Shown piece by piece: positions 19,710-29,400 of a stretch of DNA of 64,000 nucleotides. Source of the DNA: Legionella nagasakiensis (lineage in GTDB: Bacteria; Pseudomonadota; Gammaproteobacteria; Legionellales; Legionellaceae); NCBI RefSeq assembly GCF_900639915.1, contig NZ_CAAAID010000001.1:1-64000 (forward strand), read 5' to 3'. The stretch's first letter is position 1, and each line of letters starts with the position of its first letter. A program made the position numbers and the translations under genes. Below the pieces are notes generated by a model, which was not told the DNA's origin, ran no database searches, and was given only the letters and a program-made list of their open reading frames with translations.

Positions 19710-20252
19710 ATGAATGTTGATATTGTTGAAATGATTGGCAATCTCAGCCAATCACTTATACCAGTTCAAGCATTAGTTTCAGGCTTAGGTTATCTTCTTG
19801 GCCTATTATTTATGATAACTGCAATAGGGAAGTTGAGAAAAATAGGTGATGCTAGAGCACGTGGTGGTTCTCATGAAAAAATGTTTGTTCCTTTAGCGTA
19901 TTTAATGGGGGGAACTGCGCTTATTTTTCTGCCTTCTGCCGTTACTGCATTATCCACGACAGCGTTTGGTTCGGGAAATACAGAATGGGGGTATTCTGAC
20001 TATAATCCTTATGATATTTATAGCGCGATGCGGGTTGTCATACGAGTGGCGGGTTTGATATGGTTCGTGCGGGGTTGTGTTTTATTGGTTCATGCCAGCG
20101 AGCCGGGAGTGCAACATGGACCTAAGGGGCTAACCTTTCTTTGTGCCGGTGTTTTGGCAATAAACTTTGAAGGAACAGTAGGGGTTATCAATTACTTTAT
20201 CAATAGACTAATCAGTTTAACTCAATCTTCAGTGAGTCTTGGTGGGGGATGA
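19710..20252 (+). CDS. dotV: IcmC/DotE-family inner membrane protein (DotV-like), Dot/Icm type IVB secretion
   Basis: 180 residues with about four hydrophobic segments (YLLGLLFMITAIG at 27-39, YLMGGTALIFLPSAVTAL, VIRVAGLIWFVRGCVLL, and LTFLCAGVLAINFEG). The layout and motifs such as GTALIFLP and GLIWFVRGC match the IcmC/DotE-DotV family of the Legionella Dot/Icm system. The gene stands alone, not in an icm/dot cluster, which fits the DotV paralog. The neighbours (M4 protease, EEP protein, aldolase, pssA, rpoN) agree with the order I recall around dotV in L. pneumophila. The family is firmer than the exact paralog name. Confidence 0.72.
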   Translation: MNVDIVEMIGNLSQSLIPVQALVSGLGYLLGLLFMITAIGKLRKIGDARARGGSHEKMFVPLAYLMGGTALIFLPSAVTALSTTAFGSGNTEWGYSDYNPYDIYSAMRVVIRVAGLIWFVRGCVLLVHASEPGVQHGPKGLTFLCAGVLAINFEGTVGVINYFINRLISLTQSSVSLGGG

Positions 20253-20285
20253 GCAAGTGATCTTAATTTTTTAGGAGTGGAGTCT

Positions 20286-20819
20286 ATGAAACGGATATAT
20301 TGGGGAGGGTTTTTAAGCCTGCTGTTTTTGTCAGCCGCGTTTGCAGCTAATGAACAAGTGCTTAAGCCTAGCTTGATCCTAAATCATCTTAAGGTAGCTG
20401 CTCCACACACGCAAGCTGGCGATGAACTTTATTTTGATATCACGGCGTTTTGGGCTGATAAGCCGAGAAAATATTATCAAGTTCCTAAACCGCCAAAATA
20501 TTGGGCCTCGATCGAAAGTGATAAAATTAATTCTGTGTCTTTATGGTCTGAACCGGTCAAACCAGGTCAAGTAGTCATTCTCCTTATATCGCTTATGGAT
20601 ATTGATGTGCTACCCATGAATCCGGATGATATGCTTGGTATCATTCGAGTAAGATTAAAAAATGTAGATGGCGTCTTACATGCTACTTGGAGTATCCCAA
20701 ACCGCTCTGTCGGTCCTGAGACCATCATGGGACAAACCGGTGATATTCAAAAGTTTGAATTGTCTGGAGCAAGTGGAAAATATGAAGTTTATTTATCATT
20801 AAAAAATCAAATAAACTGA
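20286..20819 (+). CDS. Exported protein of unknown function following the DotV-like gene
   Basis: I do not recognise a domain. ATG 20286 is preferred over an upstream in-frame GTG because AGGAG lies 8 bp before it. The product is 177 residues with a clear signal peptide (KRIYWGGFLSLLFLSAAFAA, cleavage after AFA). The rest is soluble, rich in beta-type segments, and ends YEVYLSLKNQIN. It begins about 35 bp after the DotV-like stop, so the pair is probably cotranscribed. That suggests, but does not prove, a periplasmic role linked to secretion. Confidence 0.8.
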   Translation: MKRIYWGGFLSLLFLSAAFAANEQVLKPSLILNHLKVAAPHTQAGDELYFDITAFWADKPRKYYQVPKPPKYWASIESDKINSVSLWSEPVKPGQVVILLISLMDIDVLPMNPDDMLGIIRVRLKNVDGVLHATWSIPNRSVGPETIMGQTGDIQKFELSGASGKYEVYLSLKNQIN

Positions 20820-20840
20820 TAAGCAAAATAATTCCATGGG

Positions 20841-21125
20841 CTATTGCTCTTCTTCTCCACAAATTTTAAGATTATTTGCTTTTGCGAACTCTAAAATGGC
20901 TTGATAGATTTGGGGACTGGAGTCTTTAAGTTTAGGGTCTAATAGCACGCATTTGTATCCTTCATGGTTTACACTAGGTTGCAACAGTGGGGAGTAATGT
21001 ATTCGGCTGTTTTTGAATGTTGCCATTGTTCCACTCATGCGTTCTGCCCAATCGCTAGGGCGAAAAGGCTTGCCATGAGTGGTAATGCCTTCGATGATGA
21101 TTTTTTTATCTTTAGATTCTGACAT
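20841..21125 (-). CDS. DUF3579 family protein
   Basis: A 94-residue soluble protein with the DUF3579 hallmark KPFRPSDWAERMSG near residue 19, followed by RIHYSPLLQPSVNHEGYKCV and FAKANNLKI. The family is widespread in beta- and gammaproteobacteria and has no established function. It is convergent with the secreted-protein gene and divergent from pssA, so it is probably a single-gene unit. Confidence 0.8.
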   Translation of the reverse strand: MSESKDKKIIIEGITTHGKPFRPSDWAERMSGTMATFKNSRIHYSPLLQPSVNHEGYKCVLLDPKLKDSSPQIYQAILEFAKANNLKICGEEEQ

Positions 21126-21216
21126 TTTTGCTACATAATAAAAACAGTATGTTTAGTATAGCATCATCTGTGTTGCTACAAAAATGTTCATTTACTCATC
21201 TATAATGAGGCTTATA

Positions 21217-21993
21217 GTGAAACATAAAGAAAATCGTTCGGGAATTTATCTTTTACCCAACCTTTTAACGACAGCAAGCCTGTTTGCCGCATTTTATTCT
21301 ATTGTTGCTTCACTGAAATTCCGTTATGAAACCGCGGTAATTGCAATATTTATTGGTATGATTGCAGATGGTTTAGATGGCAGAATTGCTCGTTTGACAC
21401 ATACCCAGACCGCATTTGGTGCTGAATATGATAGTTTATCGGATATGGTGACGTTTGGCGTAGCTCCTGCGTTGCTTTTGTACAGTTGGAGCCTGCATCA
21501 ATTAGGTAAATTAGGATGGCTGATAGCATTTATTTATACGGCAGCCGTTGCTTTGCGTCTTGCACGATTTAATACACAAGTTGAAACTGCAGATAAACGC
21601 TATTTTCAAGGGCTTGCTTGTCCACCGGCAGCCGCTATCGTGTCTTCTTTTGTCTGGTTATGCCATCAAAACCATTGGGAATATTTTGGAGTTGCCATCA
21701 TAACTGCATTTCTTGCAGTTATGGCCGCTATTTTGATGGTCAGTAACGTACGTTATCATAGCTTTAAGGAAATTGATTTTAAAGGTAAAGTCCCTTTTTT
21801 ATATGTACTTGGCGTTGTTATTTTATTTGTCGCTATTGCCGCCTATCCAGCTTTAATTTTATTTCTTGGGTTTATGTTTTATGCGTTATCTGGCCCTTTG
21901 CAAACGTTGGCAGCATTACACCGCGTGCGAAAACAGCGTCGTCAAGTTGCAGATGCTAGGCGTGATAATTCGGGAAATAGCGATAAAACATAG
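21217..21993 (+). CDS. pssA: CDP-diacylglycerol-serine O-phosphatidyltransferase
   Basis: Membrane enzyme that makes phosphatidylserine, the precursor of phosphatidylethanolamine. It carries the CDP-alcohol phosphotransferase signature (D-G-x2-D-G-R-x-A-R-x8-G-x3-D-x3-D) as DGLDGRIARL then GAEYDSLSD, plus several hydrophobic helices, as in type II Pss. An ATG at 21184 opens the frame further upstream but lacks a ribosome site. GTG 21217 has GAGG six bases before it and gives a start (MKHKENRSGIYLLPN) usual for the family, about 258 residues. The start remains open to question. Confidence 0.92.
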   Translation: MKHKENRSGIYLLPNLLTTASLFAAFYSIVASLKFRYETAVIAIFIGMIADGLDGRIARLTHTQTAFGAEYDSLSDMVTFGVAPALLLYSWSLHQLGKLGWLIAFIYTAAVALRLARFNTQVETADKRYFQGLACPPAAAIVSSFVWLCHQNHWEYFGVAIITAFLAVMAAILMVSNVRYHSFKEIDFKGKVPFLYVLGVVILFVAIAAYPALILFLGFMFYALSGPLQTLAALHRVRKQRRQVADARRDNSGNSDKT

Positions 21994-22034
21994 AACCCAC
22001 AAAACGGCTTTCTGGTTTCTTTATAGCTCGGAAC

Positions 22035-22304
22035 TTATTCAGTCTCATCAAAACGATTGTTGACAAGCGCTACGATTGCTTTTGTCATTTCTTCTTCGTC
22101 TGGGCCATCGATCTGTAAAATAAGTTCGCTTCCTTTATTAGCAGCAAGCATCATAACACCCATGATGCTTTTTCCATTCACGGTTTGTGTGTCTTTAGTA
22201 ACATCAATATGACTTTGAAATTTTGCGGCTGTGGACACAAATTTTGCTGAAGCACGCGCATGCAAGCCCAGTTTATTAATAATGGTTACTTTAGTTCTTA
22301 TCAT
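22035..22304 (-). CDS. ptsO: HPr-family phosphocarrier protein NPr
   Basis: An 89-residue HPr fold with the phosphorylated His15 in NKLGLHARASAKFV and the conserved SIMGVMMLAANKGSEL segment. It lies 15 bp after ptsN in the rpoN cluster, so it is probably NPr of the nitrogen phosphotransferase system, which passes phosphate from EI-Ntr to EIIA-Ntr. No sugar PTS gene is seen here. Confidence 0.92.
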   Translation of the reverse strand: MIRTKVTIINKLGLHARASAKFVSTAAKFQSHIDVTKDTQTVNGKSIMGVMMLAANKGSELILQIDGPDEEEMTKAIVALVNNRFDETE

Positions 22305-22319
22305 AGCCGCTACAATGTA

Positions 22320-22799
22320 TCATGTGATTTTTGGTACTGCAACCCCGAAGAGCTTGCCTGCAAGTAGAGAATATAAAGCATCGCTGCTTTTTGCCTTGCG
22401 GCAAGCGTCTCTGAATTCAGGAATACTGAAATGTTTGATGATATGTCCTAAGATTTGCAAATGTTGATCATTTTGATTTTGTGGAACAACTAAGCCAAGA
22501 ACCAAATCGATAGGCTGTTTATCTGTAGCACCAAAATCGACTGGGTTGAGTAATTTAAGAAAACAACCATAAGTTTGGTGAATGGTCTCAGACCGTATAT
22601 GCGGAATAATGACGCCATTTCCGATGGTGGTGCTTCCCAGACTTTCCCTTTTCCAATAAGCATCGAATAAAACTTCGGTTTTCAGTTCAGGATCGTACTG
22701 GCTTAATATCTGACTTAATTTTAGTAAAACAGCGGTTTTACTTTGGGCCGTTGAATCTATGGATATACCGTTTGGGGAAAAAAGTTCACAAAATTGCAT
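22320..22799 (-). CDS. ptsN: PTS EIIA-Ntr protein
   Basis: 159 residues of the EIIA fructose/mannitol/Ntr fold. The active-site His67 lies in TTIGNGVIIPHIRSE, and LGLVVPQNQNDQHLQIL follows. PtsN is a regulatory phosphoacceptor, linked in other bacteria to potassium transport, nitrogen and stress control, and does not transport sugar. It lies between hpf and npr, the conserved rpoN neighbourhood. rapZ, usually between ptsN and npr, is missing. Confidence 0.93.
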   Translation of the reverse strand: MQFCELFSPNGISIDSTAQSKTAVLLKLSQILSQYDPELKTEVLFDAYWKRESLGSTTIGNGVIIPHIRSETIHQTYGCFLKLLNPVDFGATDKQPIDLVLGLVVPQNQNDQHLQILGHIIKHFSIPEFRDACRKAKSSDALYSLLAGKLFGVAVPKIT

Positions 22800-22882
22800 G
22801 GTTGAGGAAAGTAGCCATAAAAAGTTTCAATATTTTACTGTATGTTTATGAAAATAAACAATATGATCTTGTTCTTTATGTA

Positions 22883-22910
22883 CGCCATAGAGAAAAAGTT
22901 CTCTATGGCG
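22883..22910. other. Perfect 12-bp hairpin between hpf and ptsN
   Basis: CGCCATAGAGAA (22883-22894) pairs perfectly with TTCTCTATGGCG (22899-22910) around AAAG. It lies in the 209-bp gap of the rpoN-hpf-ptsN-npr cluster, nearer ptsN. With no T-run on the minus strand, it may be an RNA processing or stabilising element or an attenuator. A second palindrome, TCCAATATTGGA, lies at about 22969-22980. Confidence 0.5.
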
Positions 22911-23008
22911 GTGGCTCATATAAAGCACTTCTTTTATGTTTGAATCTTTCTTTTGCATGAAAGCTGGTCCAATATTGGACTGTGAAAGAAATGATCGATG
23001 TGTCTCGT

Positions 23009-23302
23009 TTATTCACGATGTTTACGCATTTTTTCCTTATGTTTAATTAATTGTTTGTCTAATTTATCAACCAGACTATCAATTGCTGTGTACATGTCGT
23101 CAGATTCTGAACTTGCATGTAATTCACCTTTCGCTACTAATACGGTGGCTTCAGCGATTTGTCTTAGTTTTTCTACATCAAATACCACATTAATTGCTGT
23201 TATTCTATCAAAGTGTTTTTCTAGCTTGTCGAATTTTTCCTGCGTAAATGCTCGTAATGCAGGGGTAACATCCATTCGATGGCCTGTGAAGTTGATTTGC
23301 AT
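23009..23302 (-). CDS. hpf: Ribosome hibernation promoting factor HPF (short form)
   Basis: A 97-residue protein of the HPF/RaiA (sigma-54 modulation) family. It begins MQINFTGHRMDVTPALRAFT and has VFDVEKLRQIAEATV, SSESDDMYTAIDSLVDKLD and a basic KHKEKMRKHRE tail. It binds the 30S decoding region in stationary phase and helps form inactive ribosome dimers, fitting a bacterium with a dormant transmissive phase. It lies 18 bp after rpoN and is likely cotranscribed. Confidence 0.93.
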   Translation of the reverse strand: MQINFTGHRMDVTPALRAFTQEKFDKLEKHFDRITAINVVFDVEKLRQIAEATVLVAKGELHASSESDDMYTAIDSLVDKLDKQLIKHKEKMRKHRE

Positions 23303-23320
23303 AATATTCTCCTTCCATTA

Positions 23321-24739
23321 TTAATACGAACTGCGAATTGATTTTCGTTTATGAGAGGGTGGAATTCCCATCTCTTCGCGATACTTGGCGACCGTACGAC
23401 GTGCAATCTGGATACCTTGCGTGGCGATTTGTTTTGCAAGCATACTATCGCTTAAAGGAATTGCGGAATTTTCATGCTCGATTAATTTTTTTATGGCAGC
23501 ACGAATTGCAATAGACGAACAGCCGCCTCCTTGCATGGTAAGAATATGATTCGAGAAAAAATATTTAAGCTCAAACATGCCTCGAGGTGTGTAAATATAT
23601 TTTTGATCAGTGATTCTTGAGACGGTTGATTCATGCATATTGAGAGCCAAAGCCACTTCATTGAGAATCAGTGGTTTCATTGCTTCTTCGCCAAATTCTA
23701 AAAAATCCTGTTGATAGTCTACTATATAACAAGCCACTTTTAATAAAGTTTCTTGCCGGTTTTGTATACTTTTTAAAAACCAGCGCGCTTTTTGCAAATT
23801 ATTTTTTAAGAATTTATCATCGGTGTTGTTTTTCCCCCGCTTGACCAGTGAAGCATATTGTGTATTGATGCTTAAATGAGGCAGTATGTTCTGATTCAAG
23901 ATAACATGCCATCGAGTGCTTTTTTTTTCAACGATCAAATCTGGGATAACATATTCTGTATTCCCGGTGGGTATTGCACGGCCGGGTTTCGGATTCAGAT
24001 GCTGAATAATATCTAGTATATTCTCCATTGCATATTTATTGATATGATAGATTTTCATGAGTTGCTGATAATGGTGGCGGCCAAGTAAATCAATATGATT
24101 CTCTATGATTTGTTTAGCAATCTTTACGTAGGGGGTTGTCTTGGGTAATTCATTTAATTGAATCAGCAATGTTTCAATAAGATTACTGGCTCCACAGCCA
24201 ATTGGATCAAGATGTTGAATACGGTGTAAGACAACTTCAATTTCTTTCATGTCTAATGAATGAGAGCGACTGCTCAAACTGGTATGAAGATCAGCCAACG
24301 ATAGAGTTAAGAATCCATTATCATCAATGGCATCAATAATAACTGTGGCAATCATCCTGTCTATATCCGTCATGGGACTCATATTTAATTGCCATCTTAA
24401 ATAATCTTGCAAATCGGTTTTAGTGCCGCACATCTCTTCATACAGATAACTGTTTCCATTAAAGTGGTCGGTTTCTTTCTGCTTTACATGGAGAGATGAC
24501 CATTGAGTCTCAAAGAATTCATCTTCTTTTTCCAGAATGTCCTCTTTTTCCAGCAGGACGTCTAGAGATTCATACTCCATTTCATTTGAAGTTGATTCCA
24601 GCATAGGATTTGATTCAAGTTGTTGTTGTATTTCATGCTGTAAATCAAGTGTAGAAAGTTTAAGTAATCGGATAGCTTGCTGAAGCTGGGGGGTAAGGAT
24701 GAGCTGGTTTGTTAAACTCAGCTGCAGTGACGGCTTCAT
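23321..24739 (-). CDS. rpoN: RNA polymerase sigma-54 factor RpoN
   Basis: A 472-residue sigma-54 that directs transcription from -24/-12 promoters with AAA+ activators. In Legionella it controls flagellar genes among others. Region I is Gln/Leu-rich (LILTPQLQQAIRLLKLSTLD), followed by an acidic region II (about 55-95), the core-binding domain, the HTH segment (EVALALNMHESTVSRITDQK) and the C-terminal RpoN box ARRTVAKYREEMGIPPSHKR. Length is typical (477 in E. coli). Confidence 0.97.
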   Translation of the reverse strand: MKPSLQLSLTNQLILTPQLQQAIRLLKLSTLDLQHEIQQQLESNPMLESTSNEMEYESLDVLLEKEDILEKEDEFFETQWSSLHVKQKETDHFNGNSYLYEEMCGTKTDLQDYLRWQLNMSPMTDIDRMIATVIIDAIDDNGFLTLSLADLHTSLSSRSHSLDMKEIEVVLHRIQHLDPIGCGASNLIETLLIQLNELPKTTPYVKIAKQIIENHIDLLGRHHYQQLMKIYHINKYAMENILDIIQHLNPKPGRAIPTGNTEYVIPDLIVEKKSTRWHVILNQNILPHLSINTQYASLVKRGKNNTDDKFLKNNLQKARWFLKSIQNRQETLLKVACYIVDYQQDFLEFGEEAMKPLILNEVALALNMHESTVSRITDQKYIYTPRGMFELKYFFSNHILTMQGGGCSSIAIRAAIKKLIEHENSAIPLSDSMLAKQIATQGIQIARRTVAKYREEMGIPPSHKRKSIRSSY

Positions 24740-25010
24740 GTAAATCCTCTTTAATTTTAACGGTTATATTATCAGTTTAATCCATCCGAACCGATTATCC
24801 AGTTTATTCAGTGCATGGAATGCATTATTTTCAATCATTTTTATTAAAAATAATATAAAAATAAAAGATGATTAAGAATCTATCTTCAGAGTCGCAAACT
24901 GAGTCGATGCATTGGGTTTAGAGAACTGAGCAACTGCATAAAACCAACACATAGACTAAAATGGTAGGCTATGAGAGCAGGTTCTAAGAAATGATTTTGA
25001 GGGAAGTACA
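24740..25010. other. Intergenic region upstream of rpoN
   Basis: AT-rich, non-coding on both strands as far as I can see. It should contain the rpoN promoter, but no convincing -35/-10 pair was found. It includes a very AT-rich patch (about 24838-24870) and ends at the rpmG terminator. Confidence 0.4.
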
Positions 25011-25046
25011 GAAAAATCTAGCTCCATCGACCGACGGAGCTAGATT
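25011..25046 (-). terminator. Rho-independent terminator of rpmB-rpmG
   Basis: On the minus strand an 11-bp stem (25015-25025 with 25036-25046, arm GGAGCTAGATT) is followed at once by a run of T residues (ATTTTTC). It lies 8 bp after the rpmG stop. Confidence 0.85.
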
Positions 25047-25053
25047 CTAGAGA

Positions 25054-25218
25054 TTATTTTACTTTTTTCTCTTTAAACAGTACATGTTTTCTTACAACGG
25101 GATCAAACATCATCAATTCCATTTTTTCAGGATGATTACGCGGATTTTTGGTCGTTGTTTTATAATAACCAGTACCTGCGGTTGATTCCATTTTAACTTT
25201 GACGGTCACGGCAGCCAC
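25054..25218 (-). CDS. rpmG: 50S ribosomal protein L33
   Basis: A 54-residue gene that begins with GTG and reads (M)[20 protein letters not shown], then [14 protein letters not shown] and [16 protein letters not shown], a clear match to L33. A GGGGGA ribosome site precedes the GTG, and an ATG three bases upstream is out of frame and stops quickly. The zinc-binding cysteines of the C+ form are absent. It follows rpmB by 17 bp, the usual rpmB-rpmG pair. Confidence 0.93.
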   Translation of the reverse strand: MAAVTVKVKMESTAGTGYYKTTTKNPRNHPEKMELMMFDPVVRKHVLFKEKKVK

Positions 25219-25235
25219 AGCATTCCCCCTTTAAA

Positions 25236-25472
25236 TTAAATTTTTTCGCCTTTGGCTCTAAGTTGATCAAGAACAGTTTTAATGCCCAACTTATCAATAA
25301 TACGCATGCCTTTGGCACTGACTTTAAGAGTGATAAATCGATTCTCTTCTTCAATCCAGAAGCGATGGTTTTTAATATTAGGCAGGAAACGCCTTCTTGT
25401 TTTATTGTTGGCATGCGAAACATTATTCCCAGTAATTGGTCGCTTGCCAGTAACTTGGCATACTCTTGACAT
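25236..25472 (-). CDS. rpmB: 50S ribosomal protein L28
   Basis: A 78-residue basic protein with the L28 pattern [20 protein letters not shown], then [28 protein letters not shown] and a lysine-rich end. Length equals that of E. coli L28. First gene of the rpmB-rpmG operon, whose terminator is at 25011-25046. The 213-bp gap upstream, toward trmB, is non-coding. Confidence 0.97.
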   Translation of the reverse strand: MSRVCQVTGKRPITGNNVSHANNKTRRRFLPNIKNHRFWIEEENRFITLKVSAKGMRIIDKLGIKTVLDQLRAKGEKI

Positions 25473-25688
25473 GGTTTACTCCAAAGTGCCCTGGCTTTAA
25501 AAAGCTGGCTTTGTTTAAAATCAGCAAATTGGCTGAATATGAATTACAGGTGGCGTTTTATAGCAAAAATTGGTCGAAGATGCAATGTATTGACGTGTTT
25601 TTTACTGATATACTTCGCGCGAACCACAAGTTTCGGTTAGTAATAAGAGCTTGTTTGCAAACCGTTCTAATTTAAATCAGGATTATTG

Positions 25689-26360
25689 ATGCAAAGAACC
25701 ATTAAAAGTTATGTGTTACGGGCTGGGCGAGTCAGTAATCGCCAGCAACAAGCCCTGGAAAAATGGTTAGGAGATTATGTCTTATCATGTGGCTCAACGT
25801 GGGATCTGGCAGAGGTATTTGGCCGAGAAGCCGAAACCATCGTTGAAATTGGGTTTGGCATGGGTTCTTCTTTATTAGCTATGGCAAAAGCGCGTCCAAA
25901 CCTTAATTTTATTGGTATTGAGGTGCATAAGGCTGGTATAGGAAGTTTGGTTGCTGATTTACATGACCATTCAGTGAACAATATACGTATAGCACCATTT
26001 GATGCTGCTGAGGTTATTAAAACTTGCTTGCTGGACAATGAGTTGGCTGGTGTGCAAATTTTTTTCCCTGATCCTTGGCCTAAGAAGCGTCATCATAAAA
26101 GACGGTTAATTCAGCAGGATTTTATTCATCAACTCGTGAAGAAAATCAAAATAGGTGGATTTATACATTGTGCAACGGATTGGCAAGATTATGCAGAGCA
26201 CATGCATACTGTTTTTATGGCTGCACCGAATTTGAAAAATCAACAAGAAGATGGAGGCTTTATTCCTAGGCCAGAAACTCGCCCCTTAACCAAATTTGAG
26301 GAAAGAGGTTATAAATTAGGCCATAAGGTATGGGATTTAGTATTTTTGCGTTGTAAATAA
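25689..26360 (+). CDS. trmB: tRNA (guanine-N7-)-methyltransferase
   Basis: SAM-dependent enzyme that makes m7G46 in tRNA. The 223 residues contain the SAM motif VEIGFGMGSSLL, NFIGIEVHKAGIG and the family signature FFPDPWPKKRHHKRRL, with a C-terminal TKFEERGYKLGHKVWDL. ATG 25689 is chosen over the in-frame TTG just before it because AGGA lies six bases upstream. Confidence 0.96.
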   Translation: MQRTIKSYVLRAGRVSNRQQQALEKWLGDYVLSCGSTWDLAEVFGREAETIVEIGFGMGSSLLAMAKARPNLNFIGIEVHKAGIGSLVADLHDHSVNNIRIAPFDAAEVIKTCLLDNELAGVQIFFPDPWPKKRHHKRRLIQQDFIHQLVKKIKIGGFIHCATDWQDYAEHMHTVFMAAPNLKNQQEDGGFIPRPETRPLTKFEERGYKLGHKVWDLVFLRCK

Positions 26361-26478
26361 CATTCATATGGAGGATGCAAGCTTTTTCCCGATATTTTAC
26401 GTACATTTTGTGTAAAATTTTGATGTTTTTGCGAGATTCAGGTAAAATATAAGCCTGTGTTTTAATCCAGCTATATTT

Positions 26479-29400
26479 ATGTTTGAAGCATATTTGGCAT
26501 TGCTTGATACCATTAAACGAAAAAAATTTTCGCTTCTTGTTCATCAAGCAAGAAATGAAATTATAGCGACGCTGCGAAGTGAAAAATTCAGTGTCAGGAT
26601 GCGTAAATATCTGGAAGAGATGAATGAAGAAGGTGAGCCATTTACCAATTTCTCTCTTGAACCAGGGCACGTTTCTCAAATTAAAAAAATAATCAATGCG
26701 CTTTATCATGCAGAAATCGCTTTGCAGGATTTGGAGTCTGTTAATCTCAGAGATGGCAATCGCAAGGTTGCTGATTTAGCCAAGTTATATAATCACACCA
26801 TCCATCATATTTATCAGGCTTCTTATCTGATAACTCATATGGATGTTGATTTAAGTGAGATATTCAGCAAAGAATTTGCTGTATTGGTGCCTTTATTTGA
26901 AAAATTTCATGCTTATGCCAATAGTTATAAAGAAGAAACTCGCACGTTTTTAGGGGCTCTCAATTATCGCGAATTGTCACATAAAACAGGCATAATCAGC
27001 GGAATTGTGGTTGATCAATTGAAGCGACAGGATGGTCAGGTTGATTATGAATTCCTCACACAATTTACTGCCGTCTTGCCGGGGTATCTGGATCAATTAA
27101 CCGCCTATATTCGACGTTTCTCAGAGCAAGTTACTACCCATGATCCAGTGTTTGACCAGAAAAAAATTGCGGAATTACAAAATCATGCACTGCTTTTATT
27201 AAATTCCCTTGATAATTTACGGGGAAATAACAACTTCTTCTTATCCTTGAGAGCACTGCATTATATTCATATTATTCGTCATACAATTACGTTGACGATG
27301 ACTATTCTTGATCAAGCGGGGCATGCAAGTGAGACTTCGCAGGATGCAATTCGGGATAATTTGGCAAAGTTAAAATACAAATTATTACCCGAGCTATTTG
27401 GTTTCGTCGATAAAATTGAAGCTCAAGCGATGCTTGAGCCCGGTGTTTTATCGAAACCTTTGATGGCTCGTGTAACGCCTATGTTTCAATGGTTGATGGA
27501 GTATGTAAAAAAAGTTGTTGATTTTTCTCAAAAAGGAGAAGAGCTATTAACTATTGAAGATCCTAAATTTATTGCCTTAAGAGCAGAACAAACTTATCAA
27601 CGGATTGCTGATGATGAGGAAAAATTGTTCATGCTGGCAGAGGCGAAAAAAGCCGCAAATGAATTTTTCAAAATCTTGAAAGATCCCAGCTATAAGAAAA
27701 TGCGACTGGTGGATTTGCCGGATAAGATTAAAGAACAATTGATTTTCAAGTATAGATTGATGCAACCGTATATGGCGCGGGTCGATGCCGTCAAAAATAA
27801 TGTGATCATCGCTGGTTTAACCCAAACTAAAGATTTCTTTACCACTTTTTCAGGTTGGCTAGGGCAATATTCCGATGGTATCGATGGGATTGTTGCACTA
27901 GAAGATGATTTAAATGCTGTTTTTGCAAAAGAGCGTATTTCTCGTTGGTTTCATCGCCAGTTAAATTTGGACATTATTGACTCAATCCAGCTCAATATGG
28001 ATTCCTCGAAACTGTTTCCCTTCGCACCTAAATCTCGACCTTTGGCTGTGGACGAAGCGGTTATTTTGAGCGTAGATGAATCCAGTCCTTTGGTCTTTGA
28101 AGAAACCGATGGCAATAATCTGTTAATAAATCCGGATGCATTAACTTGCGAGCAAGCTCTAAAACTCTATCGATTTTATGAAATAAAAAGTACACAATGT
28201 GCAAATGCGCTAAAAGCATATCGTACATTTACTGAACTTTTAAGTATGCAAGATGATGCAACGTTTTTCGTAAAGCTTGACGTAAAACAAAAAAACCAAC
28301 TCATTAACTTATACCGTCTATTTCAGCCATATCTCGTTCACCTTACGATGAATAAGAGAGAAGCAGACTATGATCAAAAAATGGTTCAGGCATTAACGGG
28401 AAACCCCTCCTTACGTACGACTATCCGTGTTGGTGATCTTCGCCGACTTGATGTTGCTATTCAAACGTGCTTTGTTGAAACAAATGAGCATTTTGAAGCT
28501 AAAAAACATGCCTGCGGATATTGGGCTGATTTATTATATCGAAAAGAAAATCGCGCTAAACCGCTGGTTCATGAAACAGGGGCAAACAGAGCACACTATG
28601 TTATTCGTCAGACTGAATACATACGCGTTCTGGCTGATTTCAGAAATTCTTTGCTGCAATTGACCCACGTATTTAATCATTCCGTTAGAGAGAAGTTGAC
28701 GCCAGCGAAGGAAGGGCTGCCTTTTCCAGAATTGGAAGATATTCATAGCGCTTTAACCCAAAGCAGTCAGGTATTGATGCTGAAGCGGTTATTTAATGCC
28801 TTATATCACTTGGAGCAAACAGGCATTAATTTGAATGAGTTGAATGATAAAAGTACTGAAATTAATTATGTCCGACATATTCTCAAAGCCAGTTCCCATA
28901 TTTATGAAATAATAAATCTTGGAAATGCATTACGTTCTGAACCTTATTTGGCTTTTATTGCACAGGATATTCTGCAAAATGTGCAGAAAAGCTATGTTGA
29001 ACTGATGAAGCTTGCTAGGCCTTATATTTTTGAAACAGCAGACGAACAGCCGGATGAAAAGATACAGATTAATGGTAGTGTGCTTTATGCATTGAATGCC
29101 ATGATGATTCTTCCGGAGCATATTGCGGTATTGCAAGGAGGAAAGGAGTTGCCGCTGGAAAGGATAAATGCCATCCAAAGACATGCTAAAAAAGTAACCG
29201 CCGATATTCAGCGAATTATTGTCCATTCTAATTCTTATGTCCGGTTATTTTTTGAAATACCAACGATGTATGGCTTGTTTAAGGAACTAAAAAGTAAGCT
29301 TTCCTTGATGGCATCTTCATCGCATGATGCGGTGCTTAATCATTTGGAAGATATGAGGAATGGATTACTTCCCCAAATTTTGATAGAAGCCGATCAATGG

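Noticed and set aside
25600-25630. TTGACG-like box in the rpmB-trmB gap as a trmB promoter
   Set aside because: The nearest -10-like hexamers are at 13 or 15 bp spacing and poorly matched, so it was not listed.
26266-26709. 147-residue open frame on the minus strand across the end of trmB and the start of the SdhA-like gene
   Set aside because: Antisense to two better supported genes. Its composition (Phe, Ile, Lys, Asn rich) is typical of a shadow frame.
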